Below, piece by piece: positions 49,420-60,420 of a DNA stretch of 64,000 nt. The notes under the pieces were generated by a model. The model did not search any database. It saw only the letters and a list, made by a program, of their open reading frames with translations, and was not told the DNA's origin. The translations under genes and the position numbers were made by a program. Positions within the stretch are counted from its first letter, which is position 1. Each line of letters begins with the position of its first letter. Origin of the DNA: Apodemus sylvaticus (Eukaryota > Chordata > Mammalia > Rodentia > Muridae); contig NC_067480.1 in assembly GCF_947179515.1 (NCBI RefSeq), forward strand, positions 10,986,201 through 11,050,200, written 5' to 3'.

Positions 49420-49560
49420 TAGAGATTACCCATAGACCCACTGTCCTGTACACGCACCCCCCCACTGATACATCATGATCAAAGTCCATAGTTTTTATTA
49501 AGGTTCTCTCCCTATGTTATGTGCCACTATGTATCAACTATTATTGGATCCTGTGTATTA
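49420..49560. mobile_element. ancient L1M-like fragment
   Basis: 'AGATTACCCATAGACCCACT', then 'ACTGATACATCATGATCAAA', 'GTCCATAGTTTTTATTAAGG' and TTCTCTCCCTATGTTATGTG match the order of the same old mammalian L1 segment seen at 29417, continuing further along it. Confidence 0.55.
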
Positions 49561-51009
49561 ACTAACTGCTCTAAAAACCATGCCTGTGAATTCTATGCAT
49601 GCATACAGTTAATGTGCCACATGATAGTTTAGTTAGGGGCAGACATTTTCTACACAGTGGTCCAGTAACAAGCTATTATACAGTGAGTCCCATCTGTCTT
49701 ATTCCATGGAAATGAACCCTACGTCCACACAGTGACAGCATCATCTAATGATTAATCTGTCAGAACATATTCCTGCAATGGAGTAACTCATAATTGTACA
49801 TAAAAAAAGGCATAGCGTAATATGTTTAGAACACAGTTTTCTTTTTCCTCCTGGCGTATTAGTTTAGATAAAGAATATTCAGAGTTATTAATTACTTGTT
49901 AGCATTTAAGATAGCATCAAGTAGGGTACTAAAAGGGATTTGGGTAAATATTGACAGACAAAAATCTTGATTTTTATTCAAACAGTAGCATGTATGTACA
50001 CATGCTAGTAAATTTCAGATCATGCGTAATATCTAAGGATTCTAAAACATTTGTATAGGGTGCCTAGAAACTATTTCATCTATATGCAGGCACTGAAACA
50101 GTCATACAGGAGAATTTGTTCATCCTTTAAATGGGCCCTTCATAGATGGTTTTGCTTTCATATTGTGAAATATGTAATAAGTGATGTCATTGTCTTCACT
50201 CAGTCTTAGACCTGCTGTCTTCCTTTGTCCTAAAGGTGACATTCTCCTTCCCCAGGACTCCAGCCACTGACCCAGGGACAGTTTGGGTAGAACACGCAAA
50301 CTGTCTTCTTTCAGTGTAGTATTTCTTCATTGAGTCAAATTGTGGTTTTGTGTTCCGGGGCCACCGCTCATTGACAGTAGAGTAGTTAGTATTTATCAGA
50401 GGTTCTCTGGGTACAATATGGCATGGCACACTTTCCATAATGAAGAGATTAGTTGCCTTCATAGACCATGAATAGCTCTTAGTCTTAAGAAAGAAACAAG
50501 AAGCACTTAGATGTTCCATATGCTCAGTGACAGATTTTCATAATGAACAGACAGGGGAAAATGAAGCCAGAGATAGTGGATTCATGCAAAACATTTATTC
50601 TAGGTATCTTGTGTGTTGAGTTTCATTTTATATGCTAATAACATTTTTGAGTATGTCTAGCGTGAACTTTCTGAAGTGCCACAATGTGCACAACTTAATA
50701 GGCCAGTTACTTCATTCTTTTTAAAGTTAAATTTCTCTAGGTGCTGGTTAGACACAGAATCTGATTCCGAGGAGACTTAGGCACCACAACGTAAAACTGG
50801 CTAGCTTTATAGAACACAGAGCATATATTCCAGAATTGGTTATCTGCCAGTCACTCTCTGTGTGCTTTTAGACACGTCCTCTAACTCTTCCTATCATCAC
50901 GAGCATCTGTGAAATGGAGATGTGTATCTTCCAGCAGCTACTGCGAACTGGGTTCCTGGAAGAGAAGCTGGGGATAGATGGTGTGTGTGTATGTGTGTGC
51001 ATGTGCGCG

Positions 51010-51316
51010 TGGGAGGGAAAGAACGGAGGCCAGGACAACAGTTGCTGATCGAGGCCAAAGTTTAATGGAGGTCTGACAATTTAAGAGTTTGGGTGAGCCC
51101 CTCACCCCAGACTCCGGTGGGGGCGGGGAGTTCTGGAAGTGGGTCTGGCATTTCCTTGGCTCCACTGCTCAGGCAGCTGGGTGGGTCACCTGCTTGATTT
51201 AGGATGGTCAGGCAGTTCAGCAGACTTTGGAGCTCCACCCCAGGCTATCTCCAGGTGCTGGCTAGCCCTGGCTCCCAGGTGAAAAACAGGAAGCTGTATT
51301 GTTCTATTAAGAACAA
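51010..51316 (-). mobile_element. possible solo LTR fragment (ERV-like), reverse orientation
   Basis: This 300-bp GC-rich block stands out in AT-rich DNA. On the minus strand it runs from TGTTCTTAATAGAACAATAC to a 3' end containing 'CCATTAAACTTTGGCCTCGA', 'TCAGCAACTGTTGTCCTGGC' and a terminal CCCTCCCA. A polyadenylation-like ATTAAA about 60 nt before a TG...CA-type end is LTR-like. No internal retroviral sequence flanks it and no target-site duplication is clear, because a TG-rich tract abuts one end. The family is not identified. Alternatively it is simply a GC-rich unique patch. Confidence 0.4.
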
Positions 51317-51759
51317 AGGACCAGGGAGGGACTTCATGGGCTGAGAACTAGTGATTAGCACAGAAGTTCGAAACCCAGCTCAGCTCAAATGCTGTGGGAG
51401 GATACAGGGATGCTACAGAACTGCTTCCCCATGTCATTTCTCAGGTGGCACTTGTGCATAGAGCATGTACTTCTGTGTGTATGGCATATCAAGCCCTGCT
51501 TCTTATTTAAATGATGGATTGTGGAAGTAATGACCAGTCATGACCAATTCTTTATTTTCATTCAGTCTCAGTGAGCAATTAAATATTTTAAAACTAAATG
51601 TTTCATCTCCCTGATGGTGAAAGTAAATGTATTTCGTAGCTGACAATGAACAATGCTAAAGATTAGGACTCATTTGCTGAAGCATAAGCAAATCATTGTA
51701 ACTTGTGTAAACACCATCTAGCATTTATAATGAAGATTTGTCCACAATATGAAACACCT

Positions 51760-51829
51760 GCTTCAAAAATGAAACATTGCAATTAAATGTATATGGCTTC
51801 AAAATGAAACATTGCAATTAAATGTATAT
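51760..51829 (+). repeat. 36-bp tandem duplication
   Basis: GCTTCAAAAATGAAACATTG... at 51760-51795 is repeated at 51796-51829 with one A deleted and the last bases changed. The near identity suggests a recent duplication. Confidence 0.93.
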
Positions 51830-53604
51830 CAGTGTATTTATGGTTGAGAAATGCCACAGTGTGACACAGGAAATAAAAACACTGAAACAACTCACTCAAA
51901 TAATGCTATGTCAAAAAGCATAACGTTAAAATTTTTCTTGAGATAATATAATTACTTCATCTCTCCCTTACCTTCTCTTCAAACTCTCCTGTGTACCCTG
52001 TATTAAAATTCATGGCTTCTTTAATTGTTGCTACATATACATGTATGATATATGAATGTATCAGGAACAAAGAATGATACTGATATATGGTACATTTTTT
52101 ATGACAGAATAGAAGCAACAGTTAATGAAGTAACTAGGTTCATTTTAGCATATAAAATCTAATTTTAACCATGAGGATGCTCCCATCACCACAGATTATA
52201 AGGACAGCTTGACAGTTAGCACCCAGCTTTGAAGTAGGGAGGCAGGAGAACAGTTTGGGAGTGGTTTTGGGATACTTTGTTTTTCCTTTCCCTCTTACAG
52301 TCACCCACTGTACCTAAAGGAAAAGCTAAAGGTGTTTTTTTTTTTTCTTCCAAATTAAAATTTCAAAACAAAATGCTGCTGAGATATAGGATGAGTTTAC
52401 CAAATATATCCCTGAAGTTGGTAACAGGAGAGATGTTTCATGAGGACAAAAGAATCAGTAGCCTGTTCTCCACAGTGTGTCCATATCTTCCGAGCAAATG
52501 CAGAGCAGACACACTGTGTACTCTTAGGATTTCTAGGATAAGGACCTGTTCATTCATTGACTGTTTGTGCTCTCAGTGAAGGTTTCACCATGACTTACAT
52601 ATGGTGACACATTTTAACTGGGCCAGAGCTTCTGTTTCATTCCAAAACTTTGTTACCATGGATGTCTAGTTAAGCAACACTGTAACCATTTAGTAAGCCC
52701 TGCCTCAGCAAAATGGGCCAGAAAAGAGGTTTGGAGTGTGTGACTTTATCAATTGTCTTAAAGTAGCAGAGACCTTAGCTGCCAGTCTCGTGTCCGAGGC
52801 TGTAGCTGTAGCTCACTGCTGAACCTGCTTTTCACCTCCTTATTGCAGTTTAAGAAAATGAACTCGACTGTGTCCGACTGGATTGTGCATTTTATTAATA
52901 TTTGAAAATCATGGTAAGACGATGAATATTTCTGAGCTATAATCAATAAGACTAATTTAATTTAGGGGTAGCTGAGAAAAGAGACAAAAATGAAGTGCTG
53001 TAGTTTGAATTATGGAAAGTGTCACATTTAATTTCACAATTGGTTCTGGTGTGTTTGGGGATTTAGAATAATTTTATACCTTAACATTCAATCTTTATTT
53101 TATAGTGAATAAGCTAATTTTAGATGACTGCTCAACCTGCCTCTTCTGGCTACCTTAGAATATTAGCTTCAGAATAATCTACTAATTCTTACTTAACACC
53201 AATTAATAAGGAATTAGAATTATAATTTTAAAGTGAATAAATTATTTCATATTATAACATGTTATGAAGTGTATGTAAATTGGCGTTAGTGATAGGGAAA
53301 ACAGGAAAGGCATGGAGTCTGGGGCTGGGTTTATTTATTTATTCATTCATTTATTTTTGCTTCTGATTTGCATATATGTTGAGAGAAAGTGACTAATCGT
53401 GTTATAATGATAATCTAACTTTCCAGTGGTTGTTAGTGTGGACTTATCGGAGAATTTAATTTCATCTGTTAAGTGTATGCCAACCAGGCACTTAAACTAA
53501 TTTTACACAATTTAGCCCAGCAATGTGTTGCTGTGGAGTAAAGATAAGAAAGCATCCATGTTCAATGTCTCCAAGTAGGATCTTGATTTTATTTTATTAT
53601 GATT

Positions 53605-53815
53605 AAAAATATTATTTTATGTGTATGGATGTTTTGTCTGCATGGGTGTTTATGCATCACATGCCTGCAGTACCTTTGGAGACAGGCAGGGGGCGATGGA
53701 TCCCCTGGAACTGGAATTTACTTGTGAGCTGTCATGTGGGCGCTGGGGATCAAACAGAGGTCCTCTGAGAGAGTAGTCAATGCTCCTAATCATTAAGCAA
53801 TCTCTCCAGCCCCTG
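53605..53815 (-). mobile_element. B3 SINE with CTCF-like core
   Basis: The + strand reads 'TGCATCACATGCCTGCAGTA', 'GGATCCCCTGGAACTGGAAT', 'GGCGCTGGGGATCAAACAGA' and 'AATCTCTCCAGCCCC', B3 in reverse. CAGGCAGGGGGCGA at 53683-53696 matches the CTCF core at about 11 of 14 positions. Confidence 0.88.
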
Positions 53816-53999
53816 AAGAGAATTTTGAAATATTAGTTAGTACATCAGAAACTTAGGAGGGTTTTATTTCTGTGAATTTTTCTTCTCTTAACCAATAAAT
53901 TGGCCACGTCTGTTTCTTCCTTTTTTGAGTTGTATAAGAAGTAGTGTTATATAAGCCAGACTTAAAAAACAAGAGGCCAAAAAACAGTCACACAAATTA

Positions 54000-54170
54000 G
54001 GCCAATGGTGTAGCTCAGCATATAAAGGTGTCTTTTTCCTATGTGGTAGAAGGAGAGAACCAATTCTCATAAAGTTGTTCTTGGGACTCTACATACTCTG
54101 CCGTGGCATATATACACCCACATATATAACAGATAAATAAATAAACAAATAAATAATAAATAAATGTAAT
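54000..54170 (+). mobile_element. tRNA-derived SINE (B2/B4 class) with (AAAT)n tail
   Basis: 'GGCCAATGGTGTAGCTCAGC', then 'ATGTGGTAGAAGGAGAGAAC', 'CATACTCTGCCGTGGCATAT' and an AAATA tail (54128-54165). The middle that should carry the Pol III B box appears deleted between 54028 and 54038. Confidence 0.65.
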
Positions 54171-56454
54171 TTTGAAAATTGCACAAATTTGTGGACATGA
54201 ATTAACTCAGTTTCAAAGAAATCACTGAAATTAATTTTGGAGTCTCTAACTGGAGTTCTGTAATACAGTTAGCAAGCTGAATACTTACTTGCAGAATATA
54301 ATCTCTGTGAAAATCATGTTTTACATTATGTAGCTTCATCGCCACCTTGCATATGGCCAATGCTAATGTTGCAGGACTTACTGCTCGTGTTCCTCATGAG
54401 CAGGAATACATACGGTAGGACTGATGTCCTTGTAGCTTTGTGGAGTCCATTTTCAGCATGGCTGCCCTTTTGAGGTAACCTCAATCCTATGATTCCAATT
54501 TTATTTCTGAAAACTGTCGTTGCTGCAGACATTCACTGCCAAGTTGTCGAAGTTTATGGAGGGAGTGGTTTCAGTCACAGACCCAGTAAAATGAAGTACA
54601 GAATTTGGCAAAGGAACTGCACACACCTGTGCTGGCCTAGAGGGAGAGAGAAAGAGAAAACAAAGTCAGTGTTTAAAGCAAGGCCTAAGGCAAACAAGTG
54701 ATCTGCTTCCTGGTTAAAGTGGTGTTGTTAGCATAGTTGTGTGTAAGGTACTGAGAGTTAAAACTTTTAAATTCAGTTATGCCTACAGTAGAAGACTGGA
54801 AACCACAAGTGCAAGGGCTGTTTCTCGCTAAGTTACTGGGTTATCCTAGAGACAGGATTGAAGGCTGCTTTTCATATGCGGAGAAGGTTGAACTTTGAGC
54901 ACTCTCTTTTGTCCTTGTAATGTGGTCATGCTCACTTTGAGAGAATCCGACCCCCCCTCCCCCCGTTATTTTATCATTAATCAGCTTTCTCGTTTGACTC
55001 ATTAAAGTATTGCCAATGCCCCCAACAGAGTGTGATTAGGACTCGAGAGCCAGTTCTGTTGACGGATGTCATGCCTGTGACCTTAGCATATCTGCGACAA
55101 AAGACAATGCTTCTGAGGGTGTGAGCTGGCAGAAGCAGAAGACCTCCCACCTGTGTACTGAGGGAAAAATTCCACAGATTTGGAATTTAGTTTCCCGAGT
55201 GACCTTTGGAATTCTGGGAGGAGGTGAGTTTGGAAGAATGTAAGCCTATAATAAAATTCTTATAATGCGTTGCCACAAAAATGTCTTCCTTGTCGTTTTT
55301 TGGGGTCACTGGGAATGGGATTAGTCGTTATTAGAATCATTAGAGATTTTTCTGTCTATCCGATTTATAGTATTGACAAAGTAGTGAAACCCCTTTTAAT
55401 ATTTTCTTTTTGTAACACACTGCCCCCCTCTCTTTAAAAAATGTTTTTGGACGTAGTAAGGGAAAATTACTAACAATAAATTATGTAGCCATGGCTGTTC
55501 ACCAGGGCTGCCACCATTCCTGCCGCACCGTGCTTCATGGAGAGTTATGTTTAATGCCACTTAATGAGTCCTTAGGACTGGTGAGCTCTCAGACACTTTG
55601 ATGGGCTGTTAAATTCACAAATGTTCTAAGGCCATCAATCACCATTCAACATTAGGAAAGCCAGAAGAGTTTTCCTGTGCATCTCACTTGATTTATTTTT
55701 CAGCTTCTAAACTAGGAAGCTGAAAATAGGTGAGGGTCTGGCACTCCGCACACACTTCTCTTTGTGTTGGTCTGAACTTGCTCCCTCCCTTGATCCAGAG
55801 CAGAGGGAACACAGCATGAAAACAAGGGGAGACTGTGTGACGTTGGCTCCTCAAGATGAACATGAGAAAGTGACTTCCTCTTAGGTCCATCGCTGGGAGA
55901 GGAAACGCTAGGCCCTAAGAAGTGAGGTTGATTGGAGGCTACTCCGAGCATCACCCACAGGCATTACCAGTGAGCAGTTCTGTCTCTCTGTCGCCCCAGC
56001 TTTCTGCTCATTAGCATCTTCATGGTGGCAATGGCTACATAAAATGAAAGCCATGAGGCCCAGCTGGAGAGGGGTTGCTCTGTAGTGGTTCAGAGAACTG
56101 CTTCAGTGTTCTGTTAAGTCTGGCCTTGAAAACTAATTGAGATACTCCAGCCCGATTAATGATGTTTAATCCACCCCAGTTTTCCAAGACATTAAAACAA
56201 AACCATAATATTGACATGGCACTTCCTTCAAAGGATGAGAAAGAAGTAATTAAGTTGCAAAGATCTCAGCCACCATAGCAGTATACTGAAATAGTCAACA
56301 ATTAGTAAGTGTTATTATTGTTTTAAGGTTAGTTGCACCATCCTAAGAGAATTCTTGCTAGAGAAGGATACAAGGAGTAGAGGACCTATGACTTAACCTC
56401 CTGTATTATGTTTGCCAGTTAAAATGTATCTTAAATTTAATTAATGAATGTACA

Positions 56455-56595
56455 CACAAATCCAGTGGAGTGCATATGGAAGCCACAGGGGCCAGTGCTC
56501 TCCTTTCTTAAATGTGGCTTCCAAGGATTGAACTCAGATCCTAAGTCTTGGTAGTGGTTGGTACCCTTATCCACCAAGCCACTTCACTGGCCTAC
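56455..56595 (-). mobile_element. B4-like SINE remnant
   Basis: The + strand ends with 'GGATTGAACTCAGATCCTAA' and 'CACCAAGCCACTTCACTGGC', a decayed version of a rodent SINE head in reverse (GATCTGAACTCAGGTCCT...CACTGAGCCATCTCCCCAGCC). The left half is too diverged to assign. Confidence 0.6.
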
Positions 56596-56674
56596 ATATA
56601 TAATTAATTATCCTTTTTGGTGAGTGAGGGTGGCCCCAAATAGTCGGGGCTCATTTGTGATCCTCTTGCATCAT

Positions 56675-56752
56675 CCTGCAGTGCGTGGGAAGTTAAGGTT
56701 GAGAGATTGCAAGTTCCAGAGCAGCCTTGACTATGTAATGAAATCCAGCCTC
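56675..56752 (+). mobile_element. old B1/proto-B1-like fragment
   Basis: 'GTGGGAAGTTAAGGTTGAGA', then 'GATTGCAAGTTCCAGAGCAG' and 'CCTTGACTATGTAATGAAAT' align by eye with the middle of B1 (GGGAAGCTGAGGCAGGAGGATTGC...CAGCCTGGGCTACATAG). Confidence 0.6.
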
Positions 56753-57217
56753 CCACCCCCACCATAAATGCACTAAAAATGAACAGTGGAACAACAGTTG
56801 TGAGTTTGAATTAATGGATTCTCTAGCTTCACATTTTTATTTTTCTGGGGGGAGATTCTGATACTGACATCCAAGTGTGTTTGTTGACTCCAGTAGTGGG
56901 GGATGTTTGAGGAAGAGGTGAGAACATGGTTTTCATCTTTCCCAAGTGGTTCTCTGCATGCAGAAGCTGTGACAAAGTTTCTGTGCCGTGCCTCAGGTGT
57001 CACCTTTGTCCTCAGGGCTCATGACACATGCTAAGGCTCCAGTTGAACTTAGCTGTTCACAGAAAGGTAGAAAAAGGAGGGAAGGGAAGTATGTGGGTCT
57101 ATGTGTGTGTCCTTCTATTGTAGGCCCATGTGCTGATTTCCTTATGGTGATTTCTGCTTCTGTCATATTGGTCAATACTTAATTTCCTAGCTTTAAGAAG
57201 GAGAGGCTATAAAATGG

Positions 57218-57249
57218 GACTTTTCTTTCTTTCTTTTTTAAAATAAGAT

Positions 57250-57280
<31 letters not shown>

Positions 57281-57451
57281 TTATGAATACACTGTAGTTG
57301 TCTTAAGACACACCAGAAGAGGTCATTGGATCCCATTACAGATAGTTGTGAGCCGCCATGCAGTTGCTGGGAATTGAACTCAAGAACTTTGGAAGAACAG
57401 TCAGTTCTCTTAACCTCTGAGCCATCTCTCCCGCCACCAAGACTTTGCTTT
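57218..57451 (-). mobile_element. B2 SINE
   Basis: The body at about 57245-57437 reads on the + strand as an (ATTT)n tail, 'CACTGTAGTTGTCTTAAGAC', 'CAGATAGTTGTGAGCCGCCA' and 'CTCTGAGCCATCTCTCCCGC'. GACTTT(T/G)CTTT at 57218-57228 and 57441-57451 is a probable target-site duplication with one mismatch. The CTCF-like core is degraded (AGAAGAGGTCAT). Confidence 0.92.
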
Positions 57452-57507
57452 TTATCCACAATTTTTTTCCTTAGCCATGCATTCAGTTAAAAATTGGAGA
57501 GAATCAG

Positions 57508-57720
57508 AAGTTGAAGAAATGGCAGAATGATTAAAAGTACTTGCTGATCGTTCAGAGGGTCCACGTTTAGTTCATAGCACCCATATTGGGTAGGCCAGAA
57601 CTACCTGTAACTCAGGTTGGGAATGTAATGCCCTCTTCTGGCCTTACAAATGTGTGACGTATACACACACACACACACACACACATACACACACACATAC
57701 ACCATCAATACACATACAGA
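57508..57720 (+). mobile_element. B2/B3 SINE with embedded (CA)n
   Basis: 'AGTTGAAGAAATGGCAGAAT', then 'GATTAAAAGTACTTGCTGAT', 'TTAGTTCATAGCACCCATAT' and 'GCCCTCTTCTGGCC' follow a diverged B2/B3 in the + direction. A CA tract with ATAC interruptions (57663-57705) replaces the 3' part. Confidence 0.8.
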
Positions 57721-57989
57721 ATTTTTTTAACTAGGGGAGAGATGTAAGGATGCATTAGTATTCTGGTAGTTATGGGATTCAAATGCCAAATGAAGAGAAG
57801 GGTATAAAAGCAGGCATCATCTTCTATCCACATCTTCTGCCTCCAGGATGAAACCCATTCATCTAAAGCCAGACTCAAATAAACTTGTTCCTTCCACGTT
57901 AACATCAAACAGAAGCAATTGCAGTGCTCTCTGTGATGGACTCCTGGTTGTTGCTTTTCCTTTTTTATACCATGCTGTTTTATCCACTG

Positions 57990-58110
57990 TACTGTAATGA
58001 TGCTCAATGCTCCTTTAGTCTTCATAACAAACAAATGAATAATAGTATCCCTATTTTATACAGAAGAGCAAAATAGGAACAACTCCTTTGAGGTCAGGAA
58101 GGTCAGAAGC
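57990..58110 (-). mobile_element. MIR-like fragment
   Basis: The + strand reads 'CTTCATAACAAACAAATGAA', 'TAGTATCCCTATTTTATACA' and 'GAAGAGCAAAATAGGAACAA', resembling the reverse complement of the MIR 3' half (CTCACAACAACCC...TTATTATCCCCATTTTACAGATGAGGAAAC). Confidence 0.5.
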
Positions 58111-59254
58111 CAGGAAGGACAGAGGGCACATCTTGGAGATAAGTCAGCACTTCTCAGTAAATACCATCTGGATGTTTTTATGCTGTGTGCCCTCTCACAC
58201 ATAATCAGTTACTGTATTTTATTGTGTTAGTCTTAAAATGCCCAGCATAGTTTTGGGTGAGAGAAGTCATTCAGAAACTCTCAACCCTCACCTTTCTTTG
58301 GCCCTTGAGTGAGTGTCCTTCCCAAGAGTGAACCCTGAAATGTAGTTTCTGTCCTCACTGCTTCTAGGCAAGAGCGCTTGCCGCTCCTGTAGTGGAGGCA
58401 AGCAGCATCCAGGCCCCAGCCCCCAGCCATCGTGGCACCTGCTGCTTGCCTATAGACGTCCTCCAACCCATCTCTGTTATTTCTTTTATGGTTACCTTCT
58501 ACCAGACCTGTCTGCCATGTTACCTTTCTATGCCCGGAATCTGAGCTCATCTTCTGTTACCTTAAAATCCCGGCTGCTGAGTTTTCTAGAGCAGATATTT
58601 TACGCACTCACATTCCTTTTTCAAAGTGATTGCCCCCACCCTTCCTTCTTTGTGAGGCACGTCAAAATGCTTTTGTTTCTCTTAGAAGGTTCTGTGTGTT
58701 CTCAGAGTCACGCAGAGGATCCAGGCATGGGATGCTCTTAGCCGGTCTTCTGCTCACTGGCCATTCTTCATTTCTTGGGCCACAAAGTTATTTCTTCCTC
58801 ATGACTTTTGTACAGGAAATTATTGAACCAAGCATTAGAAATTGTAACTATTTGCCTTTCTTTCTCCTTAAGTTAGGGACATTCCAGCACTGTGTTTCTC
58901 TATAGTGTTTCCTTATCCAAGCATGATAGGGGCACAAGTTCATGCTGGATAAATATTCACTGAGGAGTACATATCCGCAAATGATTAACTCTTAGAATAA
59001 GGGTCTCTTGCAGGGAATGCCTTGTATTATGTTATATTTGCCTAATATAGTGGGAAAAAATAAAGGATTTTCTCCTCTGTAAAAGACAAAGATTTGTGAA
59101 GCCATGCTGAGAGAAAGAACCAATGCTAAGTCACAAAAATTATTCTTTTTAAATGAAACCTCGCCATCGATTTATTTCTCACACCATCTGGGAGACTGGA
59201 TGTATACACTCCTGCAGTAAAAAAAAAAATAGTTTTAATTTCTAGTGTATAATA

Positions 59255-59290
59255 TTCATAAACATGCAAATGCACAATTAATTGCAATAA
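59255..59290 (+). promoter_or_regulatory. octamer plus homeodomain/FOX motif cluster
   Basis: Within about 35 bp lie a FOX-like ATAAACA, a perfect POU octamer ATGCAAAT (59264-59271), an AATTAATT palindrome and a TTGCAATAAG C/EBP-like core. A developmental enhancer is possible; this is motif reading only. Confidence 0.3.
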
Positions 59291-59385
59291 GTGCTTTAGA
59301 GTATTTGATCATTGATGGCATCGATATCGACAGATTGCTACCGGATTGGTGTGCGAGCAGGAGCAATTAGGAGTTGCCCAAATGG

Positions 59386-59423
59386 GGATCCATCCGGATC
59401 CATCCGGCTTTTTTTTTTTTTTT
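59386..59423 (+). repeat. 10-bp tandem duplication next to poly(T)
   Basis: GGATCCATCC is present twice in direct succession (59386-59395 and 59396-59405), followed by GG, C and T15. It is a small local duplication. Confidence 0.9.
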
Positions 59424-60049
59424 GTAGAAAAAGAGAAAGTGCCAAACTTTCACAAAGATTTTCATCACTATTCTTTATCATTAAAGATTTGTGCAACTTT
59501 ACTTATAAATGAAAATCAGATGGAGGTTGACAGCCCTGGAGGTGGGCGAGCACTTGGGGGCTTGTGTCTGAACAAGGCAGCCTGGCCTCTCTGAGGATGC
59601 TCTTCTGTGTCGGCCAGCCAATGCTCCTGCAGAGGCCCTCCGCCATTTGGTGCCCTCGGGCTGATTTCTTTTGGAGATCTATTTACAAATGGAGAGTTGG
59701 AAGAGTCAGAGTTTTCTAGCCAGAGGTAGAAACGCGCATAGGTCTAGGTCTTGGCTCTCGGTATGCTTCTTGGAGAACTGATTAAGCTGTAGGCTATCTA
59801 GGACTGTGTGAGTGTGTACCAGGGAGGGAGGAGGATGGGTTAAGGAAGGAAGAGCGGAGGAAGTCTGGCCTGGGTAGAAGCTGGAAAGGAGCCTAGTATA
59901 GATTAGAGTTTGCGTCCTTATGTTTCAATTTGCCTTGCGTTAAAAAACAGTCATTTAGAAGGGCTGGCAGGGACAAGCAAGGTCCAGTATATGCATACTG
60001 TGTAACGTATTCACTAGAATTTTAAGTTTCTCAACGACCCTGTAGGATG

Positions 60050-60420
60050 CTTCAGCCCTGTCTCTCCACTGATGCACCCTTAGTGAAGCGCCTGCCCGCT
60101 GGATGCCTGTTGACAGTGAGAAAGGCGCGAACTTGAACACGGCCTTGAAGCGCAGGTAGCACGGTTTTCAGAAGCAGAGATGCGCGATTCTCTTGAACCT
60201 TTTCCTAGCAGCGTGTTTCACTGACGAGGCAGCCAGGCACTTCGAACATCTTCATCGGAGACCCAGTGGCTCCTCCTAAGTTTCTTCTTGGTTGCACATA
60301 GTCATTTCCTCCAAAATGGCAGACAAAAGTGGAGATCCCGCCCCCAGCTCGCTCCAAAGTGGCTTCTGAAGCTTCGCTGTGCCGCGACTGTCAGGAAACT
60401 GCCTACCGAGTTGTCACCAA
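60050..60420. promoter_or_regulatory. CpG-enriched intronic patch
   Basis: About 20 CpGs occur in 370 bp, compared with very few in neighbouring kilobases. It includes GCGCGA, GAAGCGC and CCGCGAC, and a YY1-like CAAAATGGCAGAC near 60313. No SINE or other repeat explains it. Candidate unmethylated regulatory element or minor promoter; no TATA box or exon with donor was identified. Confidence 0.4.
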
